Positions 35,346-43,599 of a stretch of DNA of 64,000 nucleotides are shown piece after piece (the stretch's first letter is position 1; every line of letters starts with the position of its first letter). Below the pieces are notes generated by a model that was not told the origin of the DNA, made no database searches, and saw only the letters and a program-made list of their open reading frames with translations. The stretch is taken from contig NZ_FNXY01000003.1 in NCBI RefSeq assembly GCF_900108855.1, forward strand, positions 620,001 to 684,000, written 5' to 3'. This DNA is from Dyadobacter koreensis (GTDB lineage Bacteria > Bacteroidota > Bacteroidia > Cytophagales > Spirosomataceae). The translations under genes were made by a program, and so were the position numbers.

Positions 35346-37919
35346 ATGCGTAACGGTTTCTGCAAATTTTTTGGAATAGCATTTTTGTTTGCCGCTTTTA
35401 GCGTAGATGCCAAAGATCATTTTATTGAAAAAGATACGCTCTACAGAAGAAATCCTGGCGTAATTTCCAAACAAGGCCCTTATCGGCCAACCCGGACTTT
35501 AAAGCACGATCTTATTCATACCCGGCTTGATGTTGAATTCGACTGGCTCCGTCAGCAGGTTCATGGTTCCGCGGTAATTTCTTTCAAACCCCATTTTTAC
35601 TCCCAGAATACTATTGAACTGGATGCGAAAGGCTTTGACATAAAAGGGATTTCACAGCTTGATAGTTTTCAGGATTTTGGTTCAGCAGCGCCAAAGGATT
35701 TGACTAAGCATATATCTAAAAAGCTGGATTATACCTACGATAAACGAAAAATTACGATCAAGCTTGGAAAGGACTACTCGGCAAAGGACACACTTTATGT
35801 AAAAATCGACTACGTTGCCAAACCTAACGATCTGCCAAGAGATCAGCAGGATGATAACCCAAATGACAAGGGGTTGTATTTTATCAATGCAGACGGACAG
35901 GAAGAAGGTAAGCCTAAGCAGATCTGGACACAGGGCGAAACTTCCGGGAGCTCCTGCTGGTTTCCCACCATCGATTCTCCGAATGTAAAATTCACTCAGG
36001 ATGTCTATATTACTGTTGACAGCACCTACAAAACATTGTCAAATGGATTGCTTATTTCTCAGGAACCAGATCAAAGCGGCCAACGCACTGATCACTGGAA
36101 GCAGACTATACCTCACGCACCATACCTGACCATGCTCGCTGTCGGCGACTATGCGATTGCTACGGATATGATGCCTAACGGGCTTGAACTTAGCTATTAT
36201 GTTGAACCAAAATACGGCGGAGATGCACATGCGATTTTCGGAAGAACTCCTGAAATGATGGCATTCTTTTCCAATATTTTTGGAATTGAATATCCATGGG
36301 AAAAATATGCGCAAATCGTCGTTAGGGATTTCGTGGCGGGCGCAATGGAAAATACAACAGCCACTGTTCATGAAGAAGGTGTTCAAACGGATGCCCGCTC
36401 AATCCTGGATGGAAATTCTGATGCGGTAATTGCGCATGAACTGGCGCATCACTGGTTTGGAGATTATGTTACGGCAGAAGAATGGGGACAACTCCCATTA
36501 AATGAATCATTTGCAAATTATTCAGAATATCTTTGGAGCGAGTATTACATCGGTAAAAACGAGGCCGACTGGCAAAATTTACAGGAATTAAAACAGTACC
36601 TGACGGAAGCTGAAACCAAACAGGTACCTATGATCCGTTATTTTTATAAAGATGCGGAAAATATGTTTGACAGCCATTCTTATGCAAAAGGAGGACGTAT
36701 TTTACATATGCTGCGTAAATATGTTGGTGATGACGCGTTTTTTAAATCTTTACAACATTACTTAAAATCCCACGCACTTGGAACGGCTGAAATCAGTGAT
36801 CTGCGTATGTCTTTCGAAAAAGTAACGGGAGAAGATTTAAACTGGTTTTTTGACCAATGGTTTTTGCGTCCGGGTCATCCGCTTATAAAAATTAAACAGG
36901 ATTATTCCACCGCTACCAACAAAGTTCAGCTAAAAATTACCCAGGCTCAGGATACTTTGGCAACTACGGTTTACAGATTGCCCCTGAAAGTGGATGTCTG
37001 GACCGGAGGAAAGAAAAACCGCTACGACGTCGTGATCGACAAAGTGAATCAAACAATTGAATTTCCAGCAGCAAAGAAACCGGACCTTGTCATTTTTGAT
37101 GCCGAATCGCAGCTTCTGGCTAATATCGAACAGGATAAAGATCGCCCGGAACTGGTTTATCAATACAATCATTCGGAGCAGTTTTTACCAAAATATGAAG
37201 CACTTGCAGCATTGGAAGGAAAATTACAGGATTCCACTGTTAGAAATGTGTTGGTAAAAGCAATGACCGATCCTTTCTGGAAATTAAGGCAAATGGCAAT
37301 TTCAAACTTTGCCGAGTATGATGGTGAAGGTTTTGCGGACATTGAAAAGATAATTCAGAGCCGGGCACGTACGGACCGCCATCCACAGGTAAGAGCAGAG
37401 GCAATCATAACCCTTGCCTCTTTTGGAGACAATAACAATGATCCGGTTTTCCGCGAAGCACTAAGCGACAGTTCTTATCAGGTCGTTTCTGTTGCGCTGG
37501 ATAAATATCTTGTCGGGCAGCCTTCTGATGCAAACGATGTGGCAGCCCAATTTGAAGATTCACCGAATGATGCCATTGTAGCTTCTGTTGGGAATTACTA
37601 CGCCGGACTGGCACAACCGGAACGATATGACTGGTTCCTGGAAAAAATGAAGCGCATGAAACCTAGCGAGAAATATAACTTCTTACAGGTTTTCGGCAAA
37701 TACCTGATTAAATCGAAACAGGATGTTCAGCGAAAAAGTATCCCTGTACTGGAAGGTATGGCAAGAAATAGCCCATCCTATTTCGTTCGTTTCGGAGCTT
37801 ATCAGGCACTTGGATTGCTGACCGATATTCAAGGCGTACCAGCAATCAGAAAAGATATCCGTGCAAAAGAAACCGAGCCCAAACTGAAAGAAATGTATAC
37901 GCAGTTTGGCGAATTCTGA
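35346..37919 (+). CDS. M1 family aminopeptidase with HEAT-like C-terminus
   Basis: A secreted zinc aminopeptidase, 857 residues from ATG 35346, which gives a clean signal peptide (MRNGFCKFFGIAFLFAAFSVDA). Upstream in-frame starts exist at 35298 and 35319 (ATG) and 35280 (TTG). The exopeptidase motif GAMEN is complete (VAGAMENTTAT), the zinc site is HELAHHWFGDYV, and the third ligand is in NESFANYSEYLW. The last 230 residues form alpha-helical repeats resembling HEAT (WKLRQMAISNFAEYD, PQVRAEAIITLASFG). It differs clearly from the M1 enzyme at 20.8 kb. Confidence 0.93.
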   Translation: MRNGFCKFFGIAFLFAAFSVDAKDHFIEKDTLYRRNPGVISKQGPYRPTRTLKHDLIHTRLDVEFDWLRQQVHGSAVISFKPHFYSQNTIELDAKGFDIKGISQLDSFQDFGSAAPKDLTKHISKKLDYTYDKRKITIKLGKDYSAKDTLYVKIDYVAKPNDLPRDQQDDNPNDKGLYFINADGQEEGKPKQIWTQGETSGSSCWFPTIDSPNVKFTQDVYITVDSTYKTLSNGLLISQEPDQSGQRTDHWKQTIPHAPYLTMLAVGDYAIATDMMPNGLELSYYVEPKYGGDAHAIFGRTPEMMAFFSNIFGIEYPWEKYAQIVVRDFVAGAMENTTATVHEEGVQTDARSILDGNSDAVIAHELAHHWFGDYVTAEEWGQLPLNESFANYSEYLWSEYYIGKNEADWQNLQELKQYLTEAETKQVPMIRYFYKDAENMFDSHSYAKGGRILHMLRKYVGDDAFFKSLQHYLKSHALGTAEISDLRMSFEKVTGEDLNWFFDQWFLRPGHPLIKIKQDYSTATNKVQLKITQAQDTLATTVYRLPLKVDVWTGGKKNRYDVVIDKVNQTIEFPAAKKPDLVIFDAESQLLANIEQDKDRPELVYQYNHSEQFLPKYEALAALEGKLQDSTVRNVLVKAMTDPFWKLRQMAISNFAEYDGEGFADIEKIIQSRARTDRHPQVRAEAIITLASFGDNNNDPVFREALSDSSYQVVSVALDKYLVGQPSDANDVAAQFEDSPNDAIVASVGNYYAGLAQPERYDWFLEKMKRMKPSEKYNFLQVFGKYLIKSKQDVQRKSIPVLEGMARNSPSYFVRFGAYQALGLLTDIQGVPAIRKDIRAKETEPKLKEMYTQFGEF

Positions 37920-37933
37920 TTTAAAGAAAAAGC

Positions 37934-37979
37934 TAAACAAAAAAGAGGAATCTGAAACCAGATTCCTCTTTTTTGTTTA
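37934..37979. terminator. Bidirectional intrinsic terminator
   Basis: TAAACAAAAAAGAGGAATCTG pairs perfectly over 21 bases with its complement around the loop AAAC. It lies between the convergent M1 peptidase and LacI-type genes. Confidence 0.88.
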
Positions 37980-37987
37980 TTTCCATA

Positions 37988-39055
37988 TTACTGTTCCGGA
38001 TCAAGATAGTATTCCAGGTTTTCCTGAGTTATAATATCCAGCGGCAAAAACTTTATTGGCGGAATATCCTTTTTAAACACCAGATGATTGGCTAGCTGAT
38101 AAATCCCCCAATAACCTTGTCCTAATGGATTTTGATTAATCAGAAAATCAATAAACCCGAGTTTTAAATAGTTAAGATTTTGAGGAATCAGATCGTATCC
38201 GATCAATTTTATATGATCGATTTTTCTTTTCTCGAGATATTGGGCAACCGCGAAGGCTTTCGAATTTGTCACATAAATTGCTCTTAAATTCGCTTCTTTT
38301 TCGAGCAAATTATCCATGTTTTGATCAAAGCGCTCATTTTCAGCAAAATCCAGTTCTGCACCAATTACCTTGTATTTATCTGTCAGATCTTTCTTGACGA
38401 AATAATCTTTGAAGCCTTTTTCTTTTGTGATCAGGTGTGCCGAATTTGGCAAATCTTCATCGATATGCAAAACCAGCATGGAACATTTTTCCGGCAAACC
38501 AAAACTTAAAATCTTGGCGGCCAGAAATCCACTCTGATAAGAATCCTGTCCAATATAACAAAGAGGACTGATGTTTGATATCTGTGTGTTAAACAGCACA
38601 TAAGGAATCCTTAATTCTTCCCATTCTTTAAAAAATGGCAATACCTCCTTATAAAAAAGAGGAGCAACAAGAAGTCCGTCGGAATGTTCTTTACTTGCCA
38701 GTTTTGCTTTTTCAATGAAAGAATTCACATCATGAGGATCAAATGTATAGCGGGTTATTGAAATCCCGTATTGTCTTAAATCCTTTTCCGCTTTCGCTAT
38801 TCCACGTTCCGGCGCTTCCCAATAAGGATCTGTTTTCGGATCCGGTACTAATGCAATAAAACTGTAAGTTCGCTGTGTCTTTAAAGACTGAGCCAGAAAA
38901 TTTGGCTCATAGTTCATCTCCTTGATGATCTTCAATACTCTCTCACGAACATCTTCAGCAACCCTTCCACGGTTATGTAAAACCCTGTCTACCGTTCCTT
39001 TGGATGTTTCTGCCCTTTCAGCTATATCTTTTATTCGAACAATCTTTTTTTTCAC
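37988..39055 (-). CDS. LacI-family transcriptional regulator
   Basis: A 355-residue repressor or activator. N-terminal helix-turn-helix IKDIAERAETSKGTVDRVLHNRG with hinge NYEPNFLAQSLK, then a periplasmic-binding-protein-like sensor domain (FIALVPDPKTDPYWEAPERG, SDGLLVAPLF, YVLFNTQISN, IKLIGYDLIPQN). The start codon is GTG at 39055. The sensor resembles those for sugars of the xylose/ribose type; the ligand is unknown. Two palindromes in its upstream region (39259-39303) have the form bound by LacI members and are probable operators. No sugar operon lies beside it. Confidence 0.92.
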   Translation of the reverse strand: MKKKIVRIKDIAERAETSKGTVDRVLHNRGRVAEDVRERVLKIIKEMNYEPNFLAQSLKTQRTYSFIALVPDPKTDPYWEAPERGIAKAEKDLRQYGISITRYTFDPHDVNSFIEKAKLASKEHSDGLLVAPLFYKEVLPFFKEWEELRIPYVLFNTQISNISPLCYIGQDSYQSGFLAAKILSFGLPEKCSMLVLHIDEDLPNSAHLITKEKGFKDYFVKKDLTDKYKVIGAELDFAENERFDQNMDNLLEKEANLRAIYVTNSKAFAVAQYLEKRKIDHIKLIGYDLIPQNLNYLKLGFIDFLINQNPLGQGYWGIYQLANHLVFKKDIPPIKFLPLDIITQENLEYYLDPEQ

Positions 39056-39219
39056 TGTGTCAATGCTAACGAACGGGAATATGCCCGATTTTCATTCATA
39101 TAAAAATAATACAATTACAATCATATACTTCAAAATCTTATTCTATGGCCTGTTTTCAGGTAAAACAATAAAATTTCAACACATTATTTAATATTTTTTA
39201 GATTTTAAAGAAATGTGCA

Positions 39220-39237
39220 TTAGATTTACAAATCTAA
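39220..39237 (-). promoter_or_regulatory. Putative promoter box of the LacI-type gene in a palindrome
   Basis: The minus strand holds TAGATTTG at 39236-39229, a TAnnTTTG box. It lies within a perfect inverted repeat TTAGATTT-AC-AAATCTAA. The leader to the GTG would be about 170 bases. No clear -33 TTG. Confidence 0.35.
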
Positions 39238-39258
39238 ACAGTTATACCTTAAAACCTG

Positions 39259-39303
39259 ATGTGTTCGAACACATGACAAAAAATATGGTGCGTGTTCGAA
39301 CAC
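39259..39303. promoter_or_regulatory. Tandem LacI-type operators
   Basis: Two copies of a core palindrome: ATGTGTTCGAACACAT (39259-39274, perfect 16 bases) and GTGTTCGAACAC (39292-39303, perfect 12 bases). Their centres are 31 bases apart, close to three helical turns, so dimers would sit on one DNA face. They lie between the leftward LacI-type gene and a rightward promoter. Confidence 0.7.
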
Positions 39304-39319
39304 TTTTCTTAAAAATTAC

Positions 39320-39349
39320 TTGCTTGGTAATAGATTACAAGTAATTTTG
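39320..39349 (+). promoter_or_regulatory. Strong forward promoter with no gene behind it
   Basis: TTG at 39320-39322, a 19-base spacer, then TAATTTTG at 39342-39349, an excellent Bacteroidota promoter match. It begins 17 bases after the second operator and points away from the LacI-type gene. Confidence 0.6.
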
Positions 39350-39355
39350 CATTAG

Positions 39356-39518
39356 ATAAGAATATAAGTAGAAAATTCGTCTTATTGAAATAACAGCCGT
39401 TCTTTCAATAACGCAGGTTCTAAATGTATTACATTATTCCTAAACCCTTATAAAAATTACCTACTAGTTCTAGACTCTTGAACCGGACGTGCAGAAGTTA
39501 ACTTCTGCACGTTTTTTG
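39356..39518 (+). ncRNA. Candidate small RNA of about 160 bases
   Basis: Bounded by the promoter at 39320-39349 and an intrinsic terminator at 39487-39518. The only ATG frame inside encodes nine residues, so a protein is unlikely. A second hairpin is visible: TTATTGAAA (39382-39390) pairs perfectly with TTTCAATAA (39403-39411). The next gene on the right runs leftward and ends at 39524, so it cannot use this promoter or the one-sided terminator. The alternative is the remnant of an operon deleted from beside the regulator. Transcription is inferred, not shown. Confidence 0.4.
39487..39518 (+). terminator. One-sided intrinsic terminator
   Basis: A perfect 26-base palindrome (ACGTGCAGAAGTT and its complement) followed by six T on the plus strand only. 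On the minus strand the hairpin is followed by CCGGTTC, so it serves rightward transcription. Confidence 0.8.
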
Positions 39519-39523
39519 TTAGT

Positions 39524-40576
39524 TTATATAATTTCGATCAACACATTTTCATCTTCCGGATAAGCAGTGCAGGTCAAAATCCATCCCTGTGCCAGGTCTC
39601 CGTCAGTCAGCACATCGTTAATAGTCATATATACATTTCCCGATCGGCAAATTGCGGCACAAGTTGCACAACTTCCGCCTTTACAACTGTAAGGCAGATA
39701 AATACCGGAATCAAGTGCTGCCTGGAGAATCGTTTTATCGCCTGGAACGTGCAACTCGTACGTGATGCCTTTGAAAATTAAACGCACATCATGTGGAAGC
39801 TCCTCTCTCTTCTCCGGCTGCGGATTTCTTATCACGAAATTTTCCCGGCGGATTTGATCCCTTTGAAAGTGCATAAAGTGAAGCGTAATCTCTGCCGAGC
39901 GCATTAGCTCAAAAGGCCCGCAAATAAAAAATTTCACCTTATTCCTGTCATGAACAAGAGCGTTGCTGACCATTTGTTCAAGCCGCGTATTATTAATTCT
40001 CCCCCGTATGCCGTTCCATTCATCAGAAGGCTGGCTGTGGATATGCATTACTTGAAGTCTGTCAGGATACCTTCTTTGCCAATAGGAAATCTGATCCATG
40101 AAAAGAGTCGTCTTCTCATTCCGATTTGCGTAAAGCAACGTAACCTGACTTTTTGTGTCCGCCGAAAGTGTTTGTTTCAAAATAGAGAACAGAGGCGTGA
40201 TCCCACTCCCTGCTCCTATTAAAACTACATCCCTTGGCTCATCAGATTTTTCAAGTGTAAAACGGCCAGCCGGCGGCAGGGCTGTAAAGATGTCTCCTTC
40301 ATGCACAAAATCGATCCAGAAACGGGAAATTTCACCGTTGGGAACACGTTTTACCGTAATAGACGGATACTCGTCCACAGCCGGGGCCGAACTCATCGAA
40401 TATGAACGTCTTACTTCACGCCCATTTACCTCAATCAGAAAAGTAAGAAACTGCCCCGCTTCATAGTGCAACGTTTCGCCATCGATTTTTTCAAAAAAGA
40501 AAGTTTTAACCTCACTTGTTTCTACTACGATCTGACGAACGCGAAGTAGAATAGTTGTGTCTATAATCTCGTCCAT
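39524..40576 (-). CDS. PaaE-like ferredoxin--NAD(P) reductase with C-terminal 2Fe-2S domain
   Basis: A 350-residue electron-transfer protein. FAD domain with RSYSMSSAP (flavin Arg/Tyr/Ser motif), NAD(P) domain with LIGAGSGITPLFSIL and FFICGPFELM, then a plant-type ferredoxin domain with the four Cys in YLPYSCKGGSCATCAAICRSG and a distant ILTCTAYP. This is the order found in PaaE, HMP-type and related reductases that feed oxygenases or desaturases. ATG 40576 is preferred to a TTG at 40606. It overlaps the upstream hypothetical gene by 16 bases, so the two are probably functional partners. Confidence 0.9.
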   Translation of the reverse strand: MDEIIDTTILLRVRQIVVETSEVKTFFFEKIDGETLHYEAGQFLTFLIEVNGREVRRSYSMSSAPAVDEYPSITVKRVPNGEISRFWIDFVHEGDIFTALPPAGRFTLEKSDEPRDVVLIGAGSGITPLFSILKQTLSADTKSQVTLLYANRNEKTTLFMDQISYWQRRYPDRLQVMHIHSQPSDEWNGIRGRINNTRLEQMVSNALVHDRNKVKFFICGPFELMRSAEITLHFMHFQRDQIRRENFVIRNPQPEKREELPHDVRLIFKGITYELHVPGDKTILQAALDSGIYLPYSCKGGSCATCAAICRSGNVYMTINDVLTDGDLAQGWILTCTAYPEDENVLIEII

Positions 40577-41637
40577 AAGGTTTCGTATTCCGCCAATAAA
40601 GTCCAATTATGCGCCTCGCAAAGCCAATGCATATGAAATATCGGATGACTGGAAATATTGTAAAGTAACTTATTTTCGTAAGCCGTCAACAAGCCTGCGA
40701 TAAAAAAATAGAATCCGTTGAAATCATTTTGGGTGTACCGTTCCACTGCTATCCGTTCTGTTTGCACCCCCAGACGAATCAGAGAAGTTGAAAGAAGAAC
40801 GCGGTCCATGGGACTTTGTGTTTTTCCTAATAACTCTTTTGTATCATTAATCAGCTTTTCTCTGACTGGTTTCAATAATTCGGGATTGAAAGCAGCAATC
40901 AGCCGGCTTACGTGATAAATAATCAGCGGCGTTCTTGGATACTGATGCGCACATCGAAAAGGCACATCGAGATACCGATTGGTTTCGATAACAGATTTGA
41001 TATAACTCAAACTGGCATTGTCATGCTCGTTGAGGAGTAACTTGCTGTTAAAAACAAAATATAGCAAATTACTCAATACACAGACATCGAATTCGATATA
41101 CATATTTTTCCCAAACCACGTAGAATATGCTTTTAAACGCCGGTATTCCGGGTATGTATTCCTGATCCAGTGTTTAGTGCCATTTGCATGCAATTTGAGT
41201 TTTTCATGCAACCACTTTATTTCTGCCTCTTCCGGATCACTGGTAAGATATACGAAAGCAGTATCATCCACATCGTCAGGAATCCGGAAATGTTCAAAAT
41301 GACGAAAAATGTGGCCGTTTGGAAAGTGTTTTGAAGGTTTGGTTTTCCAGAAATTATATGTTGTCAAACCATCCTTATTCTGGAAAGCAGGATAATTCTG
41401 AATTACTTTCGAACAGATATTTCTGATTTTTATAACCGTTTCAGTATCCGCTTCATCTGAAATTGACTGTAATGTAAAAGCAATAATGGCGGAAAAAAAT
41501 ATCGTCGTATCCGGACGGTTATAACCAATTATACTGTTATCACGAAAGGCTGGAAATATACCTTCCGGAAAATATTTGTCTCCCTGCGACTGGAGACTTT
41601 CAATTTTATCAATAAAATGTTTTATCGTATCGGTCAT
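40561..41637 (-). CDS. Unrecognised helical protein with DVDDTA motif
   Basis: A 358-residue protein, probably cytosolic and mostly alpha-helical, with no signal peptide. It is not recognised. The stretch RIPDDVDDTAFVYL (DVDD at about residues 122-125) looks like the catalytic DxDD(TA) acid motif of squalene-hopene and class II diterpene cyclases. Other conserved-looking parts are FPAFRDNSIIGYNRPDT, YNFWKTKPSKHFPNG and CAHQYPRTPLIIYH. It is about half the size of those cyclases, so an alpha/alpha-toroid relative is a guess from one motif. ATG 41637 is preferred to a TTG at 41664. Its end overlaps the reductase gene by 16 bases. Confidence 0.75.
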   Translation of the reverse strand: MTDTIKHFIDKIESLQSQGDKYFPEGIFPAFRDNSIIGYNRPDTTIFFSAIIAFTLQSISDEADTETVIKIRNICSKVIQNYPAFQNKDGLTTYNFWKTKPSKHFPNGHIFRHFEHFRIPDDVDDTAFVYLTSDPEEAEIKWLHEKLKLHANGTKHWIRNTYPEYRRLKAYSTWFGKNMYIEFDVCVLSNLLYFVFNSKLLLNEHDNASLSYIKSVIETNRYLDVPFRCAHQYPRTPLIIYHVSRLIAAFNPELLKPVREKLINDTKELLGKTQSPMDRVLLSTSLIRLGVQTERIAVERYTQNDFNGFYFFIAGLLTAYENKLLYNISSHPIFHMHWLCEAHNWTLLAEYETLWTRL

Positions 41638-41666
41638 CGGTGGAAAGCTAGCGAATTGTCGCAAAA

Positions 41667-41702
41667 AAAGAAAACCCTGCCGGTTTTGGCAAGGCTTTCT
41701 TT
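41667..41702 (-). terminator. Intrinsic terminator after the Nfu gene
   Basis: AAAGAAAACCCTGCC and GGCAAGGCTTTCTTT pair with two mismatches around a six-base loop. On the minus strand the hairpin runs into a T-rich tract just before the start of the next gene at 41637. Confidence 0.55.
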
Positions 41703-41703
41703 A

Positions 41704-41842
41704 TAGCTTTCGGCCATCAGCGATCTGCTGTCGGCAAAAAAATATATCATTGATACTCCTGGCCAAATGCCAATTGCTATTTCGATATCCAGATATCACT
41801 CAGTGAAATTACCGAAAACCGGCTGCTGAAAGCCGACCGCGA
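41704..41842. repeat. Degenerate copy of the intergenic CGGC-rich repeat
   Basis: AGCTTTCGGCCATCAGCGAT with CTGCTGTCGGC (about 41705-41735) and CCGGCTGCTGAAAGCCGACC (41819-41838) resemble the arms of the repeat at 20701-20764 (GCCGAAAGCTGACAGCCGAAA and complement). The two ends face each other across about 80 bases of A/T-richer sequence. It fills the gap between the nfu-type gene and the DVDDTA gene. Confidence 0.4.
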
Positions 41843-41845
41843 TAA

Positions 41846-42442
41846 TTAAACTCCTTCTGCAACAACTTCCTTAACGTCAGGCACCATGCGAGTCAACAGA
41901 TTTTCAATTCCTGCTTTCAGAGTCAAAGTGGACGATGGGCAGCCACTGCAAGATCCCTGCAGCAAAACCTTGACTGTTCCTGTATCTTCGTTGAAAGAAT
42001 GGAAGTTGATCGCACCACCGTCAGACTCAACAGCCGGACGAACATATTGATCAAGCGCAGCTTTAATTTTCTGAATTGTGTCAGAATCTCTTGAATCAAC
42101 GATCAAAGTATTTTTTTCGATGGTTTTTTCAAAAAATACAGGATGATTTTCTTCAAAATATATTTTTATAAACTGCTTGGTGTCACGCAAAACTTCTTCC
42201 CAGGCAACATCTTCGCTCTTTGAAATCGTAATGAAATTACTGGCAATAAAAACTCTCCTTACGTGAGGAAACTGGAATAGATCTCCCGCCAACGGAGAAC
42301 CGCTTCCTTCTTCCAAAGTCGACTCCAATGAAGGATAATCAAATGAAAGCCCTTCAGGTACCAACTCGAAATTCAGAACGAACTTCATAGAATTTGGATT
42401 CGGGCTTAATTCTGTATATACAAATACGGGACGTTTTAACAT
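41846..42442 (-). CDS. NifU-family iron-sulfur scaffold protein
   Basis: A 198-residue Nfu-type carrier that delivers Fe-S clusters. N-terminal Nfu_N domain (TELSPNPNSMKFVLN and FQFPHVRRVFIASNFITISK) and C-terminal NifU-like domain with the cluster-binding CxxC in VLLQGSCSGCPSSTLTLKAGIENLL. Start at ATG 42442; the frame extends to a TTG at 42451. It stands alone between two terminators. The reductase with a 2Fe-2S domain just downstream is a potential but unproven client. Confidence 0.93.
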   Translation of the reverse strand: MLKRPVFVYTELSPNPNSMKFVLNFELVPEGLSFDYPSLESTLEEGSGSPLAGDLFQFPHVRRVFIASNFITISKSEDVAWEEVLRDTKQFIKIYFEENHPVFFEKTIEKNTLIVDSRDSDTIQKIKAALDQYVRPAVESDGGAINFHSFNEDTGTVKVLLQGSCSGCPSSTLTLKAGIENLLTRMVPDVKEVVAEGV

Positions 42443-42537
42443 GGTATTCAATAATATCTGGTATAGGACTATTCTTTCGATCCTTGCTTACAACACTGGT
42501 TTTTATATTTTGGTTTAAACCGGTCCAAATAAAAACA

Positions 42538-42567
42538 AAAACCCGCCGGATAAATCCGGCGGGTTTT
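42538..42567. terminator. Intrinsic terminator after rpmA
   Basis: AAAACCCGCCGGA pairs perfectly with TCCGGCGGGTTTT around TAAA. On the minus strand a T-rich tract follows, ending the rplU-rpmA transcript. Confidence 0.88.
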
Positions 42568-42601
42568 CTAAATCTTACGGAATTAACCGACAATCTTCTG
42601 A

Positions 42602-42886
42602 CTATGCTTCAGCAGCAACTTCAACTGCAGCAGCGATAGGTTCGATATGAACGAAAGATTTGTTAAGACGTGTTTTACGGAAAACAACGTGTCCTTCAAC
42701 CAAAGCAAACAAAGTATGGTCACGACCAATACCTACGTTATTACCTGGATTATGTTTCGTTCCGCGCTGACGAACAAGAATATTTCCTGCTTTCGCGTGC
42801 TGACCGCCGAATAATTTAACACCCAGACGCTTGCTTTCTGATTCACGTCCGTTCCTAGAGCTACCTACACCTTTCTTATGTGCCAT
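42602..42886 (-). CDS. rpmA: 50S ribosomal protein L27
   Basis: A 94-residue ribosomal protein whose N-terminal tail reaches the peptidyl-transferase centre. It starts [20 protein letters not shown] and contains [22 protein letters not shown], all standard for L27, with no N-terminal extension that would need protease removal as in Firmicutes. The C-terminus ends in an Ala/Glu-rich tail ([10 protein letters not shown]). It follows rplU by 85 bases in one operon. Confidence 0.97.
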   Translation of the reverse strand: MAHKKGVGSSRNGRESESKRLGVKLFGGQHAKAGNILVRQRGTKHNPGNNVGIGRDHTLFALVEGHVVFRKTRLNKSFVHIEPIAAAVEVAAEA

Positions 42887-42971
42887 GATATCTTACTTTT
42901 TTGTTTTTTCGATGATTGTGAATAAGCTTCAATTCGTTAAAATCTCAGCCGCAGCGGAATACCGCCTTTAA

Positions 42972-43283
42972 TTAAGCTACGATTTCGTCAATGCTGATCT
43001 TAGTCAAATACTGACGGTGACCATTCTTAACTTTGTAACCCTTACGTCTCTTCTTTTTGAAGACGATCACTTTTTCACCTTTAAGGTGTTCAAGCACCGT
43101 AACTTTTACAGAAGCACCTGCTACTGTAGGAACACCTACTTGTACTGTGCCTTCGTTATCAACGAGTAGGACTTTGTCAAACACAAGAGCAGCGTTCACG
43201 TCACCTTCAAGCCTATGCGTGAAGATTTCGCGACCCTTTTCAACTTTAAATTGCTGACCTGCGATTTCTACGATTGCGTACAT
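42972..43283 (-). CDS. rplU: 50S ribosomal protein L21
   Basis: A 103-residue ribosomal protein. It starts [20 protein letters not shown] and ends with the basic [23 protein letters not shown] region that binds 23S rRNA. Length and both ends match the family. It is the first gene of the rplU-rpmA operon, with a good promoter directly upstream. Confidence 0.97.
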   Translation of the reverse strand: MYAIVEIAGQQFKVEKGREIFTHRLEGDVNAALVFDKVLLVDNEGTVQVGVPTVAGASVKVTVLEHLKGEKVIVFKKKRRKGYKVKNGHRQYLTKISIDEIVA

Positions 43284-43323
43284 GATAATAATTTATGATA
43301 AACTGATATTCAAAAACGAGGTG

Positions 43324-43354
43324 CAAAGATATGCAGATATCCACAGAATCACAA
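43324..43354 (-). promoter_or_regulatory. Promoter of the rplU-rpmA operon
   Basis: On the minus strand TTG (43354-43352), a 20-base spacer, and TATCTTTG (43331-43324) match the Bacteroidota consensus. The leader to the rplU ATG would be about 35 bases. Confidence 0.6.
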
Positions 43355-43463
43355 TGCTTTAAATTAAATTTCCTTATCGTTTTGAAGAAATAATTTACTT
43401 CCGAAGATGATTTAGATTACTTGCGCATTGTAAACACGAATAATTAGGTAAATTCGTACGTTC

Positions 43464-43477
43464 TAGAAGTACTTCTA
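43464..43477. promoter_or_regulatory. Perfect palindrome in the 316-base gap before a secreted thioredoxin-fold gene
   Basis: TAGAAGTACTTCTA is a perfect 14-base palindrome, 123 bases upstream of the gene starting at 43600. It may be an operator. Apart from the rplU promoter, nothing else is seen in the 43284-43599 gap. Confidence 0.3.
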
Positions 43478-43599
43478 TGTAACAGTAAATCTAGCGATAA
43501 TGGCAGGTATTCTGGTATGAAGATATACTTAAACGGGCATTAACAAAACTTAACATTTCATTCGGTTACTTTTATATTATCTAACGTCATGAGCATTGA

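Noticed and set aside
39424..39453. Nine-codon frame MYYIIPKPL inside the candidate small RNA
   Set aside because: Too short and without ribosome-binding context to claim as a gene; a leader peptide cannot be excluded.
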